A DNA stretch of 21,739 nt from a virus, in the IMG/VR virus record IMGVR_UViG_3300046002_003028, positions 1 through 21,739 of that record; one strand, given 5' to 3'. A program made the position numbers and the translations under genes. Each line of letters starts with the position of its first letter. Position 1 is the first letter of the stretch. Below are positions 5,686 to 14,095 of this stretch, piece by piece. The notes beneath the pieces are model-generated. The model saw only the letters and a list, made by a program, of their open reading frames with translations, was not told the DNA's origin and made no database searches.

Positions 5686-5867
5686 CACTTCCGTTTCCTT
5701 GCGAAATTGTAGAGCGTCACCAGCCCGATCGCGATACCGATCAGTCCGCCAGTAATCCGGACGCTAAATTCGAGTTGCTCTTGGAACGTGCTGATGACGC
5801 CGAGTAGGGATCCGACAGTTCCTATGGCGCCGTTGACTAGATTGTAAAGGTGGGAATGTTCGTGCAT
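5685..5867 (-). CDS. Holin-like small membrane protein
   Basis: A 60-residue protein with a His-containing N-terminus (MHEHSHLYNLV) and two hydrophobic stretches, GAIGTVGSLLGVISTF (about 13-28) and ITGGLIGIAIGLVTLY (about 38-53). They are separated by a short charged turn, and the protein ends in the basic tail NFARKRK. Two helices, small size and a basic C-terminus are typical of class II holins, which form the membrane lesion that times lysis. It lies directly before the hydrolase, lipoprotein and lysin genes. A membrane anchor for another function cannot be excluded. Confidence 0.65.
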   Translation of the reverse strand: MHEHSHLYNLVNGAIGTVGSLLGVISTFQEQLEFSVRITGGLIGIAIGLVTLYNFARKRK

Positions 5868-5870
5868 GGC

Positions 5871-5978
5871 TTATTGGAAGTTATAGAAGATGATTAAAAT
5901 AGCGAGTATTACAAGCGCGATCGATAGGGAAATCATTGAGTCTGATTGCGGTGGTCGGTATGGATACATTGGTTTCAT
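5871..5978 (-). CDS. 35-residue single-pass membrane peptide
   Basis: A short frame starting MKPMYPYRPPQSDSM, followed by a hydrophobic helix ISLSIALVILAILIIFYNF and the stop. It fits exactly between the 116-residue gene upstream (12-nt gap) and the holin-like gene downstream (3-nt gap), as expected for a real gene in a packed cassette. The Pro/Tyr-rich head and single helix suggest a membrane-inserted accessory lysis protein: an antiholin, pinholin or a very reduced i-spanin. No Shine-Dalgarno is visible. Small size keeps confidence moderate. Confidence 0.5.
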   Translation of the reverse strand: MKPMYPYRPPQSDSMISLSIALVILAILIIFYNFQ

Positions 5979-5990
5979 CGTCTGGATCGA

Positions 5991-6341
5991 TCATGGTTGC
6001 GGTGCTGGCGGATTGTCAGTTATGTCTGGAATAGGCGGGGCTGTATAGACAAACCCAGCCTGCCCTAATTCCCAGCCGCTCGGCATGGTGATTGGAACTC
6101 TGACGGTAAAACGATCATCATTGACTAGATCGAGGATAGCATTGATTGCTGTTGCTATCTGTGCGTTGAGTTGGAAGATTGCGCCTGACTTTACAAGGTC
6201 GGAGTTAAGCTCGGCTGCGACGATCTCAGGTGCGCGATTCCATACCTGCTCCCATCCCGCTTTGAGCGTGACTGCTAAATGATGAGCTGCTTCAGCCCCT
6301 TGGATTGTTACTTGATCGATTGTTGTGAGTTTTGGTATCAT
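5991..6341 (-). CDS. Small phage protein of unknown function after the tail fibre
   Basis: A 116-residue protein. Residues 10-80 look helical (VTIQGAEAAHHLAVTLKAGW, then IATAINAILDLV), followed by FTVRVPITMPSGW and a Pro-rich C-terminus ending DNPPAPQP. There is no membrane segment or signal. It begins after a spacer TACAAAACT identical to that of the gene starting at 471. Its place between the fibre and the lysis genes would suit a fibre-assembly factor or a small virion protein. I do not recognise a family. Confidence 0.65.
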   Translation of the reverse strand: MIPKLTTIDQVTIQGAEAAHHLAVTLKAGWEQVWNRAPEIVAAELNSDLVKSGAIFQLNAQIATAINAILDLVNDDRFTVRVPITMPSGWELGQAGFVYTAPPIPDITDNPPAPQP

Positions 6342-6350
6342 AGTTTTGTA

Positions 6351-9308
6351 TTAAAATTGCATTATCTTAGCATCTGATATTTGCGTTATGAATCCCGTTG
6401 GACTCCCTGACGCATTATTTACAGCAACCAGCGCGACTGCGGCATTTGCACCTGAGGCTGTTCCGCTCAAACTTGTTGATAGAGTTGCTGTATAAAAAGA
6501 AGCCGCGCCGTTTTCTTGGCTTATGTAGCCTGTTATATTGCCTGATCCATCAGTTTCAACGCTTACCATGCGATTGTATAAACTGGCGTTTCCATCTCCA
6601 AAACTAACCCAAGAACTAGCAGAGAACGTGCTGCCATCGTGTGCAAATACTCGGAAAACATGATTAGTTCCGTTACTTGTTATTTCCATTCCGAAGCCTT
6701 TTGCTGTTAATGCGTTTGAGTCAGCATTAGGATATGTATATCCCCATCCATAAAATAACCTAACCACTCCTAGAGGGTCGGATACGGTTGTCTTAAAATA
6801 TTGAAGATTTACAGATACGCCGCAACGCCTGTCATATCTGATATAATAAGCCCCGCCGATTGGTTCGTATGAAATAGTTTGGTGTGCGTATCCTGCATTA
6901 GTTGTTCCTGCATTAACTCTTAAGCCAGATGATTGTGTTACTGATGAACCAGCCCCTGAATTTGCTGAATTTCTCGATTGATAGATTGGAGAGTAAATCT
7001 TACCAATGCCGTAAAAGTCATCTGATAGTTTATCACTTGCGGTTATCAAGCTATTACTCGCAGGCGTTCCAGTTCCGCTGCTTGTAGGTCGGGTTGTGGA
7101 CGAAAATGCTTGCGCTCCTGCTATCGTGCTGCCGTTCCATGTATTCGTTCCGCCAACTGTAAGAGTTCCGCTAACTTTTGCGCTTCCAGTCACATCGAGA
7201 GCTTCGGCCGCGCTTGTGCCTCCGATAGTAACCTTAGCAGCATCGACACCAGTGCCGCCTAGTGCTATCGTATTAGATGCTGAAAAATTTGATTTGTAAC
7301 CAATCGCAGTCGAGTTGGTTGCTGTTGCAAGTGACGATCTTCCAGCAAAATACCCAATGATTGTGTTATTTGTTCCAGATGTGATGGATACTCCAGATTC
7401 TCCGCCAATACTGGTGTTACCGCTGCCAGTATCATTGCCTAAAGTATTACTTCCAATCCCTATGTTTTGGGTGAATCCTGCACTATCGGTGATATTTCTC
7501 AGCGAGTTGTATCCAATTCCTATGTTATCGCTGCCAACTTGTATTGGATAACCTGTTGCATCTCCAATCAGCATATTTCGAGAGCCAGTTGTGATCGTTC
7601 CGCCAGCGTATTGACCGAGAGCTACGTTTCTAGATCCAGTCGAAACAATGCTTAAAGTGTTAGTTCCTACTGCGAAATTAGATGTTCCTGTTGTGGTAAG
7701 AGATCCAGAATTTGTTCCAAGAAACATACTTGCAGACCCTGTTTCGTGATAAAATCGACTTCCGCCGCGATATATTTTCGTAGTGCTGCCAGTTAGTAAG
7801 TCGCTACTAACACTTAAATCTCCACTAAACGTCTTGTTGCCAGCTACTGTCTGGTTGCCCGTCAAAGCCACGTAGAGCGTATCTAGGTAGGTTTTGAGAA
7901 ACGCCTTGAGATTTGTCCCCGTAACGCGCTTGGCTGCGTTAGAATCGGCTGAATCAACGATGTTAAACGAATCGGCATCAATCGGTGTTGTCTTGCTCGA
8001 TGCGCCTGCGAACTTGCTTTGTATCCACGTCCAGATCGCCGTCAGCGTTGAGTGCTTGGGTGCGTCTGATGCTGCCGAGTCGAGGATAGCCACCTTGTCA
8101 GCGTCAACTGGAGTTGCTTTTGCCGTGGTGAAACCAAGATTGGTCACGGCTTGCAACTTGTTCGGTGCGGTCAGCGTTTGCGCTGCGTCATATCGAACGT
8201 ATCTTGCCTCAGCGACCGATTCGAGAATGTAGACAGGGCCAGCGGTCTGGGAGGCTGGAGAATTGCTGATGATATCTTCGCGCAGGATCGCTGGGGATTG
8301 GAGCGTGGTCCATGTGTCACCTGTAACTGTATCGACAACTTGAACTTCGATGGTGACGTCGGCGCGGGTTGCTCCTGAGAGAATCTCAACGACGCCTGTG
8401 GTATTGAGTGAGATCGAACCTTTTTTTCCTGTTGGAACGATCAGAGAATCAGCCGCCACAGTTAGCAGCGACACGTTGGCATAAGTCGAAAGGAAGGTGA
8501 TGGTGAAGGTCGGGAATGAACCCGTGACACTGATGCCGGTTGTGTCCACATCGGTCAGCGCGATCAAGGCAGCTTGGATTTCCTCCGCTGTTGAATCCCA
8601 AGCGAGGTCGGTGGTCTCTTCGCCATCATAGGCGAGAGTATAAACGCCATCGTAAGGAATCGGATCGAAGGTCAATTTCTGGATTTCAGAAACCCCAACC
8701 GATCCAGCCCGAACGGTGGTGACGGCGGCGGCTGCAACGGGCAGATCATCGGTCAACTCGACATAAGCCGCTGGTTGGGTCTCCATGCGGATCACGACGA
8801 CTTCCTGCACGGACGCCGATCCTGTTTGAGCGACGGCGATGAATGAGGTCGATGTCGGGTATAGTGCTGTGCTGTTCGTGGTGATTGCCGTCCGAACTCC
8901 AACAGCGGTGAACACGATGCGATAAGATCCACCTGCTGCGGATGTCACGGAGACGCCACCTGCTGAGATGATACTGGCAAGAAGATTTAGAGCTGCCGAG
9001 ACTGTGGCAGCAGAAGCATCGAAAGCCAGAGCGGTTGTGGTGTTCGCGCCATAGGTCAGTGTGAATGTGCCAGCGGTCGGGTAACTGCCAGGAGTGCCGA
9101 TTGCAACGTGAACTTCTTGGTTGGTCAGATCAATGTCTGCCCAAGGTCTTTCAGCAGATCCGCTCGGCTGAACAAGTCGGCAAGTGATCGGAGTCAGGTC
9201 GCCGAATACGAAGCTCGGTGTGTTTCCGTTCTGGGTTGTGGAGTTGAAACCCGATAGGAGCTGTCCCGTCTGGGTGTTAATGATTAGATCTAAGGAACGC
9301 GCCGCCAT
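6351..9308 (-). CDS. Tail fibre / receptor-binding protein with YadA-like head repeats
   Basis: A 985-residue modular fibre. Residues 1-70 probably attach to the virion. Residues 80-136 and 221-285 are two diverged copies of one repeat (TFTLTYGANTTTALAFDASA versus VYTLAYDGEETTDLAWDSTA). Residues 399-433 and 441-480 are a second pair (TPVDADKVAILDSA versus TPIDADSFNIVDSA), typical of phage fibre shafts. Residues 530-700 are YadA/Hia-type head repeats with N-x-x-(I/L)-G turns (NVALGQYAG, NMLIGDATG, NIGIGYNSL, NTIIGYFAG), expected to form a trimeric left-handed beta roll. Residues 760-985 are rich in aromatic residues, Gly and Ser and look like a beta-sandwich tip that would bind the receptor. 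The last 1.5 kb is visibly more AT-rich than the first, suggesting a swapped tip. The start follows a TTGAAA box 19 nt upstream. Confidence 0.85.
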   Translation of the reverse strand: MAARSLDLIINTQTGQLLSGFNSTTQNGNTPSFVFGDLTPITCRLVQPSGSAERPWADIDLTNQEVHVAIGTPGSYPTAGTFTLTYGANTTTALAFDASAATVSAALNLLASIISAGGVSVTSAAGGSYRIVFTAVGVRTAITTNSTALYPTSTSFIAVAQTGSASVQEVVVIRMETQPAAYVELTDDLPVAAAAVTTVRAGSVGVSEIQKLTFDPIPYDGVYTLAYDGEETTDLAWDSTAEEIQAALIALTDVDTTGISVTGSFPTFTITFLSTYANVSLLTVAADSLIVPTGKKGSISLNTTGVVEILSGATRADVTIEVQVVDTVTGDTWTTLQSPAILREDIISNSPASQTAGPVYILESVAEARYVRYDAAQTLTAPNKLQAVTNLGFTTAKATPVDADKVAILDSAASDAPKHSTLTAIWTWIQSKFAGASSKTTPIDADSFNIVDSADSNAAKRVTGTNLKAFLKTYLDTLYVALTGNQTVAGNKTFSGDLSVSSDLLTGSTTKIYRGGSRFYHETGSASMFLGTNSGSLTTTGTSNFAVGTNTLSIVSTGSRNVALGQYAGGTITTGSRNMLIGDATGYPIQVGSDNIGIGYNSLRNITDSAGFTQNIGIGSNTLGNDTGSGNTSIGGESGVSITSGTNNTIIGYFAGRSSLATATNSTAIGYKSNFSASNTIALGGTGVDAAKVTIGGTSAAEALDVTGSAKVSGTLTVGGTNTWNGSTIAGAQAFSSTTRPTSSGTGTPASNSLITASDKLSDDFYGIGKIYSPIYQSRNSANSGAGSSVTQSSGLRVNAGTTNAGYAHQTISYEPIGGAYYIRYDRRCGVSVNLQYFKTTVSDPLGVVRLFYGWGYTYPNADSNALTAKGFGMEITSNGTNHVFRVFAHDGSTFSASSWVSFGDGNASLYNRMVSVETDGSGNITGYISQENGAASFYTATLSTSLSGTASGANAAVALVAVNNASGSPTGFITQISDAKIMQF

Positions 9309-9360
9309 ACAAAGACGAGCGTTTCAACTTTGATCTTATTGTCCATCAACGAGATAAATA

Positions 9361-10011
9361 TCAAGGAGTAGGCTCGTAAGTGGCACTTCCGCCAACTGGC
9401 CATATATCATCAACTATGTATTGTTTTAATACAGAAGCAATGTTTTCTACTGAGTCCCAACCAACGCTTGCCAATGGTATGGCGAAATTACGGGCGGTTG
9501 GGGTATTATTTTGGGGGGAATAAACTGATGGTGCATCAGTCGAAAAAATAACTTCTGGAGTTCCGCTAAAACCATCTCTTTCGCTCCAAAATGGAATACC
9601 AGATGCGCCTGTATCATTCAAAACTAATATTTGTGCAATGTCACAAAGAGCATACACGTAACCCGTAGCTGTAATTGTTAAATCATCAACCCCATCAAAC
9701 TCTAATGGGAAAGCGGTATAATTAAGAGGATCGCCAGCGTAGCCCGTGCCATTGTTGCGATAAGTCCACATATTTCCGCTCAATACCGTAATCGTATTGC
9801 CTCCATTAGCTATACATTTCCACGGGTGAGTTGGGATGGGTGGGATGGTTACAGTTTTATTTTTTTGAAGATTGATCAATGTCCCGCTGTGGGTGTGGGT
9901 GATCTGCATGTTCGGACCGCGAACCATCTGGCGATGGAGTTGATCGAGCAAGCGAGGATCACCGGGGACGCCAGCTTGAGGGAATGCGTTGCCTTTGCGG
10001 TGCGGGTTCAT
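9361..10011 (-). CDS. Probable tail or baseplate protein
   Basis: A 216-residue protein, the last before the fibre gene. The first 35 residues are polar, with HRKGNAFPQAGVPGDPRLLD. The rest is a mix of beta strands rich in Asn, Thr, Gly and aromatics (NTITVLSGNMWTYRN, DDLTITATGYVYALCDI), typical of virion-surface domains. It begins 3 nt after the preceding stop. A further 52 nt separate its end from the fibre start. A role as distal tail protein or fibre adaptor is inferred from position. The region is also AT-rich compared with the tape measure and head genes. Confidence 0.65.
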   Translation of the reverse strand: MNPHRKGNAFPQAGVPGDPRLLDQLHRQMVRGPNMQITHTHSGTLINLQKNKTVTIPPIPTHPWKCIANGGNTITVLSGNMWTYRNNGTGYAGDPLNYTAFPLEFDGVDDLTITATGYVYALCDIAQILVLNDTGASGIPFWSERDGFSGTPEVIFSTDAPSVYSPQNNTPTARNFAIPLASVGWDSVENIASVLKQYIVDDIWPVGGSATYEPTP

Positions 10012-10014
10012 GGT

Positions 10015-10686
10015 TTAAGGATAGAGAATGGTTGAGAATCCGTTCGGGCCGCTGCCCATGATCTGCTCGGTGACTTGGTAAAAGTTCCCGATTTGCCGGT
10101 ATGGATAATCGAGAATCAAGAACTCCTTGCAATCGGATGGTTTCCTAAACCCCGGAATTGTGGTGATGCGCTTCATCCTCTTGTTGAGCAATGGCACAGT
10201 CTTCGTCCAATAAGTCCTAGAAAGTAAAGTGGCAGGTGTGAGGTAATACATCACGCCAAAAAGGTTTTTTATGGCTGGATCGAAGAATCCAAGGAATTCC
10301 CCAGTGTCCTCGTCAAAGGTCGCACCGTTGGATGGATTTTCAGATGTCCCTGCAAACGATTCAAATTGCGGATGAGATGTGATCGGTTCTTGGTTTGTGT
10401 TCGGGGTGTAACTGATGATTGCCTCGGTTGTGTTTGCAACGAGTCCGAAATAAGAACCCGTCATCTGGATACGATCCAGAGTCAGATAGGTGATCTCGCG
10501 GTTGTAGAGTTCGCAGCGATAATCCGTTGGGTGTGCGCTGCCCATTTGTGGGAGGTTACTAAGCCCACTGCTGTCACAAATGAAAACAACCTGACCCTCG
10601 ATCGTGCCATCGTTTTTTTCAGTGAGTGAGAAACCCGGTTGGATAGCGTAACTACTGCCGAGACTGCCTTTGATTTTGATTGCCAT
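10015..10686 (-). CDS. Probable minor tail protein
   Basis: A 223-residue protein starting MAIKIKGSLGSSYAIQPGFS, 3 nt after the tape-measure stop. It is beta-rich with little charge clustering; features include TDYRCELYNREITYLTLDRI and a C-terminal KEFLILDYPYRQIGNFYQV. The position directly after the tape measure is that of distal-tail or minor tail proteins in siphoviruses. I do not recognise a family from the sequence alone. Confidence 0.65.
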   Translation of the reverse strand: MAIKIKGSLGSSYAIQPGFSLTEKNDGTIEGQVVFICDSSGLSNLPQMGSAHPTDYRCELYNREITYLTLDRIQMTGSYFGLVANTTEAIISYTPNTNQEPITSHPQFESFAGTSENPSNGATFDEDTGEFLGFFDPAIKNLFGVMYYLTPATLLSRTYWTKTVPLLNKRMKRITTIPGFRKPSDCKEFLILDYPYRQIGNFYQVTEQIMGSGPNGFSTILYP

Positions 10687-10689
10687 GAT

Positions 10690-12381
10690 TTAGATTGGGT
10701 CAGGGATTTTTATGCCGCCACCTTCTGCGCGTGCAGTGTTGCGAGCGATAACTTCAAGGAGGGAGATTTGACGGTCGATTTTCTGAGTTCCTGCTGCGAG
10801 GATGTTTGCGCTGCCGCCACCACCGATAGATGCGAGTGAGCTTGTCGAAAGTGTTGGGAGGACGTTTTCTTTTTGGTCCGCCAAAATGCCAGCAATCTCT
10901 GATCCCTTGTCACGAGCCTCCATTCGAAGGTTGATCTTGTCCTCTTCGGTTTTTGCTTTCTGGGCTTTTTTCAAAAGGTCTGACTGCTCTTTTGCGAGCA
11001 TCGCGACCTTTTCCTCATCTGTCTTGAGTCCTTCAAATTTAACGTCACGGATCTGCTTTTCCTCATCCTTGCGTAGTTCGGCGAGTTCTTCCGTTTTCTT
11101 TGCTTCCTTCTCCTTGGCTTTTTCTGCAAGGTCTTTGGCTTTTTTATTTGCTGTCTCTTGAGTTTTTTCTTGATCCTCGCGAAGTTTTTTTAGCTCCTTC
11201 TCAGTTTCAAGCATTTCCTTTTGAGCCTCTAAGGATTGGTTGCCGACTGTCTTGTAAGCCTTTTTGCGCATCTCTTCGCTTTTTGTTTCCAAAGCGAGGA
11301 TTTTCTCGGCGAGTTTGAGTTCATTGAAAGCTGCGTCCTCTTTGAGTTTTGCGATTTCCTCTGCGAGTTTCTTTCTGTCTTCTTCTGTTTTTTCTGCAAT
11401 TTTGGAACGCTCTTCCTCTTGCTGCGCCATTTCAGCAAGCATTTCAACATCGGCAGATGATCCCTTTTCCCCAGTCTTGCCGCCAGCCAGCGCGTAGTCC
11501 AAATCTGACACAAAACCATAAGCGTTCTCAACAATCTGATCGAATGAGGTTTTAAAATTCTTTTTTAGATTGTTGATTCCTTGTGCTGCTCCTTGAAAAT
11601 CGCCAGTAAAAAGTTTTTTCATAATTGAAGCGCTTTCCATTGAGCTATCGGCTAACAGGGAAAATGCCTCCATCCATCCGCGAATGCTGAAATTGAGCAA
11701 TGCGCCAATTCCTTTTCCTAACATATCAAAGAACTGGAAAATATATCCACCAAGCACCATTGATTTTTGCTTCAAATCATCCATGCCATCACCGAATTGC
11801 TCGATGGTAGCAACTGTTGATTCTGAAAGAACGCTGGTGTTCTTCATCTGCTCTTGAAGCTCTTCAAATCCCTGAGATAAAAGAGGTATCATTTCAGCGC
11901 CAGATTTACCAAGGACCTGCATCATCTGCGCGAGGTTTTGTCCGCTGCCTTTGCCGTTATCCATCGCTTTTGCGAGGGTGAGAAGTTTGTCTTCGATCGG
12001 CATGTTCACGAAGCTAGAAACATCGATGCCGAGGGCCGCGAATGCTTCAGCCATAGATCCGCCCTGTGATGCTGCTGTGTTGGCGTTTTTTGTGACGATT
12101 GTCATCGCCTTGGCAACTCCTTCCAGATCAGAGCCGGCTTGTTGGGCGGCGGCCCCTACGCGCTGGATCGATTCAGCGGATTCACCAAAGCGAGTCGCGA
12201 GATCTGAGATGCGGCTGAAATACTCAACAACAGTTTTAAGTCCTGTGAGAATAGTTCCAACGCCAATCGCGCCGGCAAGCATTCCTTTCACGCTGCCAGC
12301 AAAAGCCTTGGTCTGTGTGCGCATGTCATCCAGCCCTTTGCGGAATGGTGTCGTGTCTGCTCCAAATACCCATTTCATCAT
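10690..12381 (-). CDS. Tail tape measure protein
   Basis: A 563-residue protein. The N-terminal WVFGADTTPFRKGLDDM (residues 4-20) is the usual 'D-x-x-x-F-x-x-G-L' entry of tape measure proteins. Residues 31-48 and 209-232 are hydrophobic. Residues 60-175 contain RFGESAESIQRVGAAAQQ and GIDVSSFVNMPIEDKLLTLA, both typical of phage tail tape measures. Residues 310-490 are a long Glu/Lys-rich coiled coil (EEERSKIAEKTEEDRKKLAE). The end has SLLEVIARNTARAEGGG. It sets tail length and is ejected with the DNA. At this size the tail would be rather short. The start overlaps the previous stop (ATGA). Confidence 0.9.
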   Translation of the reverse strand: MMKWVFGADTTPFRKGLDDMRTQTKAFAGSVKGMLAGAIGVGTILTGLKTVVEYFSRISDLATRFGESAESIQRVGAAAQQAGSDLEGVAKAMTIVTKNANTAASQGGSMAEAFAALGIDVSSFVNMPIEDKLLTLAKAMDNGKGSGQNLAQMMQVLGKSGAEMIPLLSQGFEELQEQMKNTSVLSESTVATIEQFGDGMDDLKQKSMVLGGYIFQFFDMLGKGIGALLNFSIRGWMEAFSLLADSSMESASIMKKLFTGDFQGAAQGINNLKKNFKTSFDQIVENAYGFVSDLDYALAGGKTGEKGSSADVEMLAEMAQQEEERSKIAEKTEEDRKKLAEEIAKLKEDAAFNELKLAEKILALETKSEEMRKKAYKTVGNQSLEAQKEMLETEKELKKLREDQEKTQETANKKAKDLAEKAKEKEAKKTEELAELRKDEEKQIRDVKFEGLKTDEEKVAMLAKEQSDLLKKAQKAKTEEDKINLRMEARDKGSEIAGILADQKENVLPTLSTSSLASIGGGGSANILAAGTQKIDRQISLLEVIARNTARAEGGGIKIPDPI

Positions 12382-13043
12382 ATCGAGTTTGCCTTTCCTT
12401 TAATGTTCGTTTTCCAGTGATCGAATGAGCCTTGGACAAATTCCTCTGGAAGATCTGCTTTGAAAATTTCCATTGCCTCTTCGTCGGTGAGTTCTGAGAG
12501 ATCGATTTCGGAATCGTCGAGATCCGCGTCGTCCAAGAATCGGAGTTGGATGCCCTCAAGCTGGGCGAATTGAACATCCATCCAAAGAGCTTTACCGAGC
12601 GAACTATTCCACGCGTCATGCTCATTGACGCCGCCACGATACATGAGAGAGCAAGCGAGACCAAGGCAGCGCGGACCGCTTTCGATTCCTTTGGTGACGC
12701 CCCCGGTGTTTCCTCCTCGATAGAATCGCGGTGGGCTGCATTGCATCGACATCCAAGCATAGAACTTTGATGCCTCTTCCCTGAATCTCTTTTTGTTGCG
12801 AGTTAGCTTTAGGCGCCAGAATACGTCTTTGATCGTCGGCTTGATTTGTTGCTCACCATATTTCAAGCCACAAACCCGAACCGCCAGAAGCAGATCGGGA
12901 ATGCTGATGTTTGGTCCGCCAAGTGCGACAGGTGAATTGATCGACGATAAGACTAGATGATGCCAGAGAGTGAAGGTTTGCAGATTGCGGCCACAAACCT
13001 TTACTTCTGGAGCAAGATACGAGTGATAGAATCGATCATCCAC
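12378..13043 (-). CDS. Putative tail assembly chaperone-like protein
   Basis: A 221-residue protein with a GTG start at 13043, 4 nt after the preceding stop. Its N-terminal half contains LQTFTLWHHLVLSSINSPVA and SIPDLLLAVRVCG, a pattern of helices I associate with tail assembly chaperones, and the middle is basic. Residues 165-205 are strongly acidic (LDDADLDDSEIDLSELTDEE). Its position just before the tape measure is where siphovirus chaperones sit. No slippery site with a second -1 frame is evident, so a G/GT-type frameshift is not supported. Function rests mainly on position. Confidence 0.55.
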   Translation of the reverse strand: MDDRFYHSYLAPEVKVCGRNLQTFTLWHHLVLSSINSPVALGGPNISIPDLLLAVRVCGLKYGEQQIKPTIKDVFWRLKLTRNKKRFREEASKFYAWMSMQCSPPRFYRGGNTGGVTKGIESGPRCLGLACSLMYRGGVNEHDAWNSSLGKALWMDVQFAQLEGIQLRFLDDADLDDSEIDLSELTDEEAMEIFKADLPEEFVQGSFDHWKTNIKGKANSI

Positions 13044-13047
13044 TTGG

Positions 13048-13398
13048 TTAAGCGTAGCTTACGTATTCGGATTTTTTGATTGCGTAGGTCAGAGTGACAA
13101 AACCTTGGTTTTGCTCTTCGCGACCTTCTGAAATGATTTCGAATGCGACGCTGTTGTAGGTGTAGTTGGCACCGGGAACGAGAGCAGTGAATCCAGAACG
13201 GGGACGGATGGTCAATGTGCCTTCTGCGTGAAGGTCATCATATCTGCGCTCGATCTCGTTGCCGATTTCGTTTGCAGTTTCTGCGACGTTCTTGTTCGAA
13301 GAATTGAGCGACCAAGAGATGACGGTTGCGTTGGCGACGATAGCTACGCCGCCGACGATTCCGTATAAGTGAGCTGTGCCTTTAGTGGTGAGTGCCAT
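13048..13398 (-). CDS. Candidate major tail (tube) protein
   Basis: A 116-residue beta-rich protein starting MALTTKGTAHLYGIVGGVAI. It has strands such as ATVISWSLNSSN, AEGTLTIRPRSG and QGFVTLTYAIKKSEY, and no membrane or cysteine features. Its size, beta content and position (after the tail terminator candidate and before the chaperone and tape measure) fit a small tail-tube protein. No other gene here suits that essential role better. The leader before the ATG is A-rich (AACAATAAAAAATT) with no Shine-Dalgarno, as before the capsid gene; highly expressed virion genes may share that type of leader. Confidence 0.6.
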   Translation of the reverse strand: MALTTKGTAHLYGIVGGVAIVANATVISWSLNSSNKNVAETANEIGNEIERRYDDLHAEGTLTIRPRSGFTALVPGANYTYNSVAFEIISEGREEQNQGFVTLTYAIKKSEYVSYA

Positions 13399-13404
13399 AA
13401 TTTT

Positions 13405-13602
13405 TTATTGTTTAGATTTGGAGACTTTTGCGGGTTGATAACCATCGATCACGACACAACCGTCCTTCGGTTCGGCTGATACAGGCACATCTTTGAAAAC
13501 GAGTTTTCCATCGTCGTCGTGAAGATCTGCTTTGCCGTCTTTAGGCTCCACGTTGCGAAAGTGATGCTTGTGACCTGCTGGGTGAAAATAGACTGCGTCC
13601 AT
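13405..13602 (-). CDS. Small phage protein of unknown function
   Basis: A 65-residue protein starting MDAVYFHPAGHKHHFRNV, with four His in the first 15 residues, then charged short strands (KADLHDDDGKLVFKDVPVS) and a Lys-rich end. It lies between the tail terminator candidate and the tube candidate. The start follows a TTGAAA box 19 nt upstream, shared with three other genes. The His-rich head could bind metal, but nothing shows it does. No family is recognised. Confidence 0.6.
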   Translation of the reverse strand: MDAVYFHPAGHKHHFRNVEPKDGKADLHDDDGKLVFKDVPVSAEPKDGCVVIDGYQPAKVSKSKQ

Positions 13603-13621
13603 ACAAGACGCTGGATTTCAA

Positions 13622-14095
13622 CTAGGCGGATCGTGAATCCAGTGGCTGGCAGACAACGCCAACAACGACATCCTCAACCCAGTCGGCTCGGTCGAACTCT
13701 GTTGGCTCAGTCCCGGCTATGATGTCGTAGAAATAAAGGTCGGTGATAGTGCGGTTGTCTTGTCCTTGTGCGGGTGGATTAAGCGCTGCCAATATCGTTG
13801 GGACAGATCCTAGCGTGTCCTCGATAGTTTTTCTCCAGGTATCAAGTGACGTTCTGGCACTAGCGACTTCGGAATCAACACGAATCTGGAATCGAGTGGT
13901 GACAATGCGGATGCCGGTGAAGGTCGGCATGTCTGGATGTGGAACGCAATCCTCAGAATAAACGATGATGTGCGGGACACTAACGACCGATGCCTTGTCG
14001 TGTCCGGGATAGATCGTGATGCCAGTTGTGATGATCGTCTGGAGATAAGCGGTCAGGGCTTTTTCAACTTTGCGGTGTAGGGATAAATTACTCAT
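13622..14095 (-). CDS. Candidate tail terminator protein
   Basis: A 157-residue protein. It begins with a helix (LHRKVEKALTAYLQTI), then GITIYPGHDKASVVSVPHIIVYSE and a strand RIVTTRFQIRVDSE, a helix (ARTSLDTWRKTIEDTL) and a closing strand ITDLYFYDIIAG. The alternation of helix, strands, helix and strands is what small tail-terminator (gpU-like) proteins show. The order, after the tail-completion candidate and before the tube, agrees. The start overlaps the previous stop (ATGA). Confidence 0.55.
   Translation of the reverse strand: MSNLSLHRKVEKALTAYLQTIITTGITIYPGHDKASVVSVPHIIVYSEDCVPHPDMPTFTGIRIVTTRFQIRVDSEVASARTSLDTWRKTIEDTLGSVPTILAALNPPAQGQDNRTITDLYFYDIIAGTEPTEFDRADWVEDVVVGVVCQPLDSRSA

Noticed and set aside
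12326-12760. A 144-codon minus-strand frame overlapping the chaperone-like gene and the tape measure start, considered as a frameshifted chaperone extension.
   Set aside because: It is in the +1 frame relative to the chaperone-like gene, and I see no slippery sequence. Its composition (many Arg, Ser) is that of a shadow frame.
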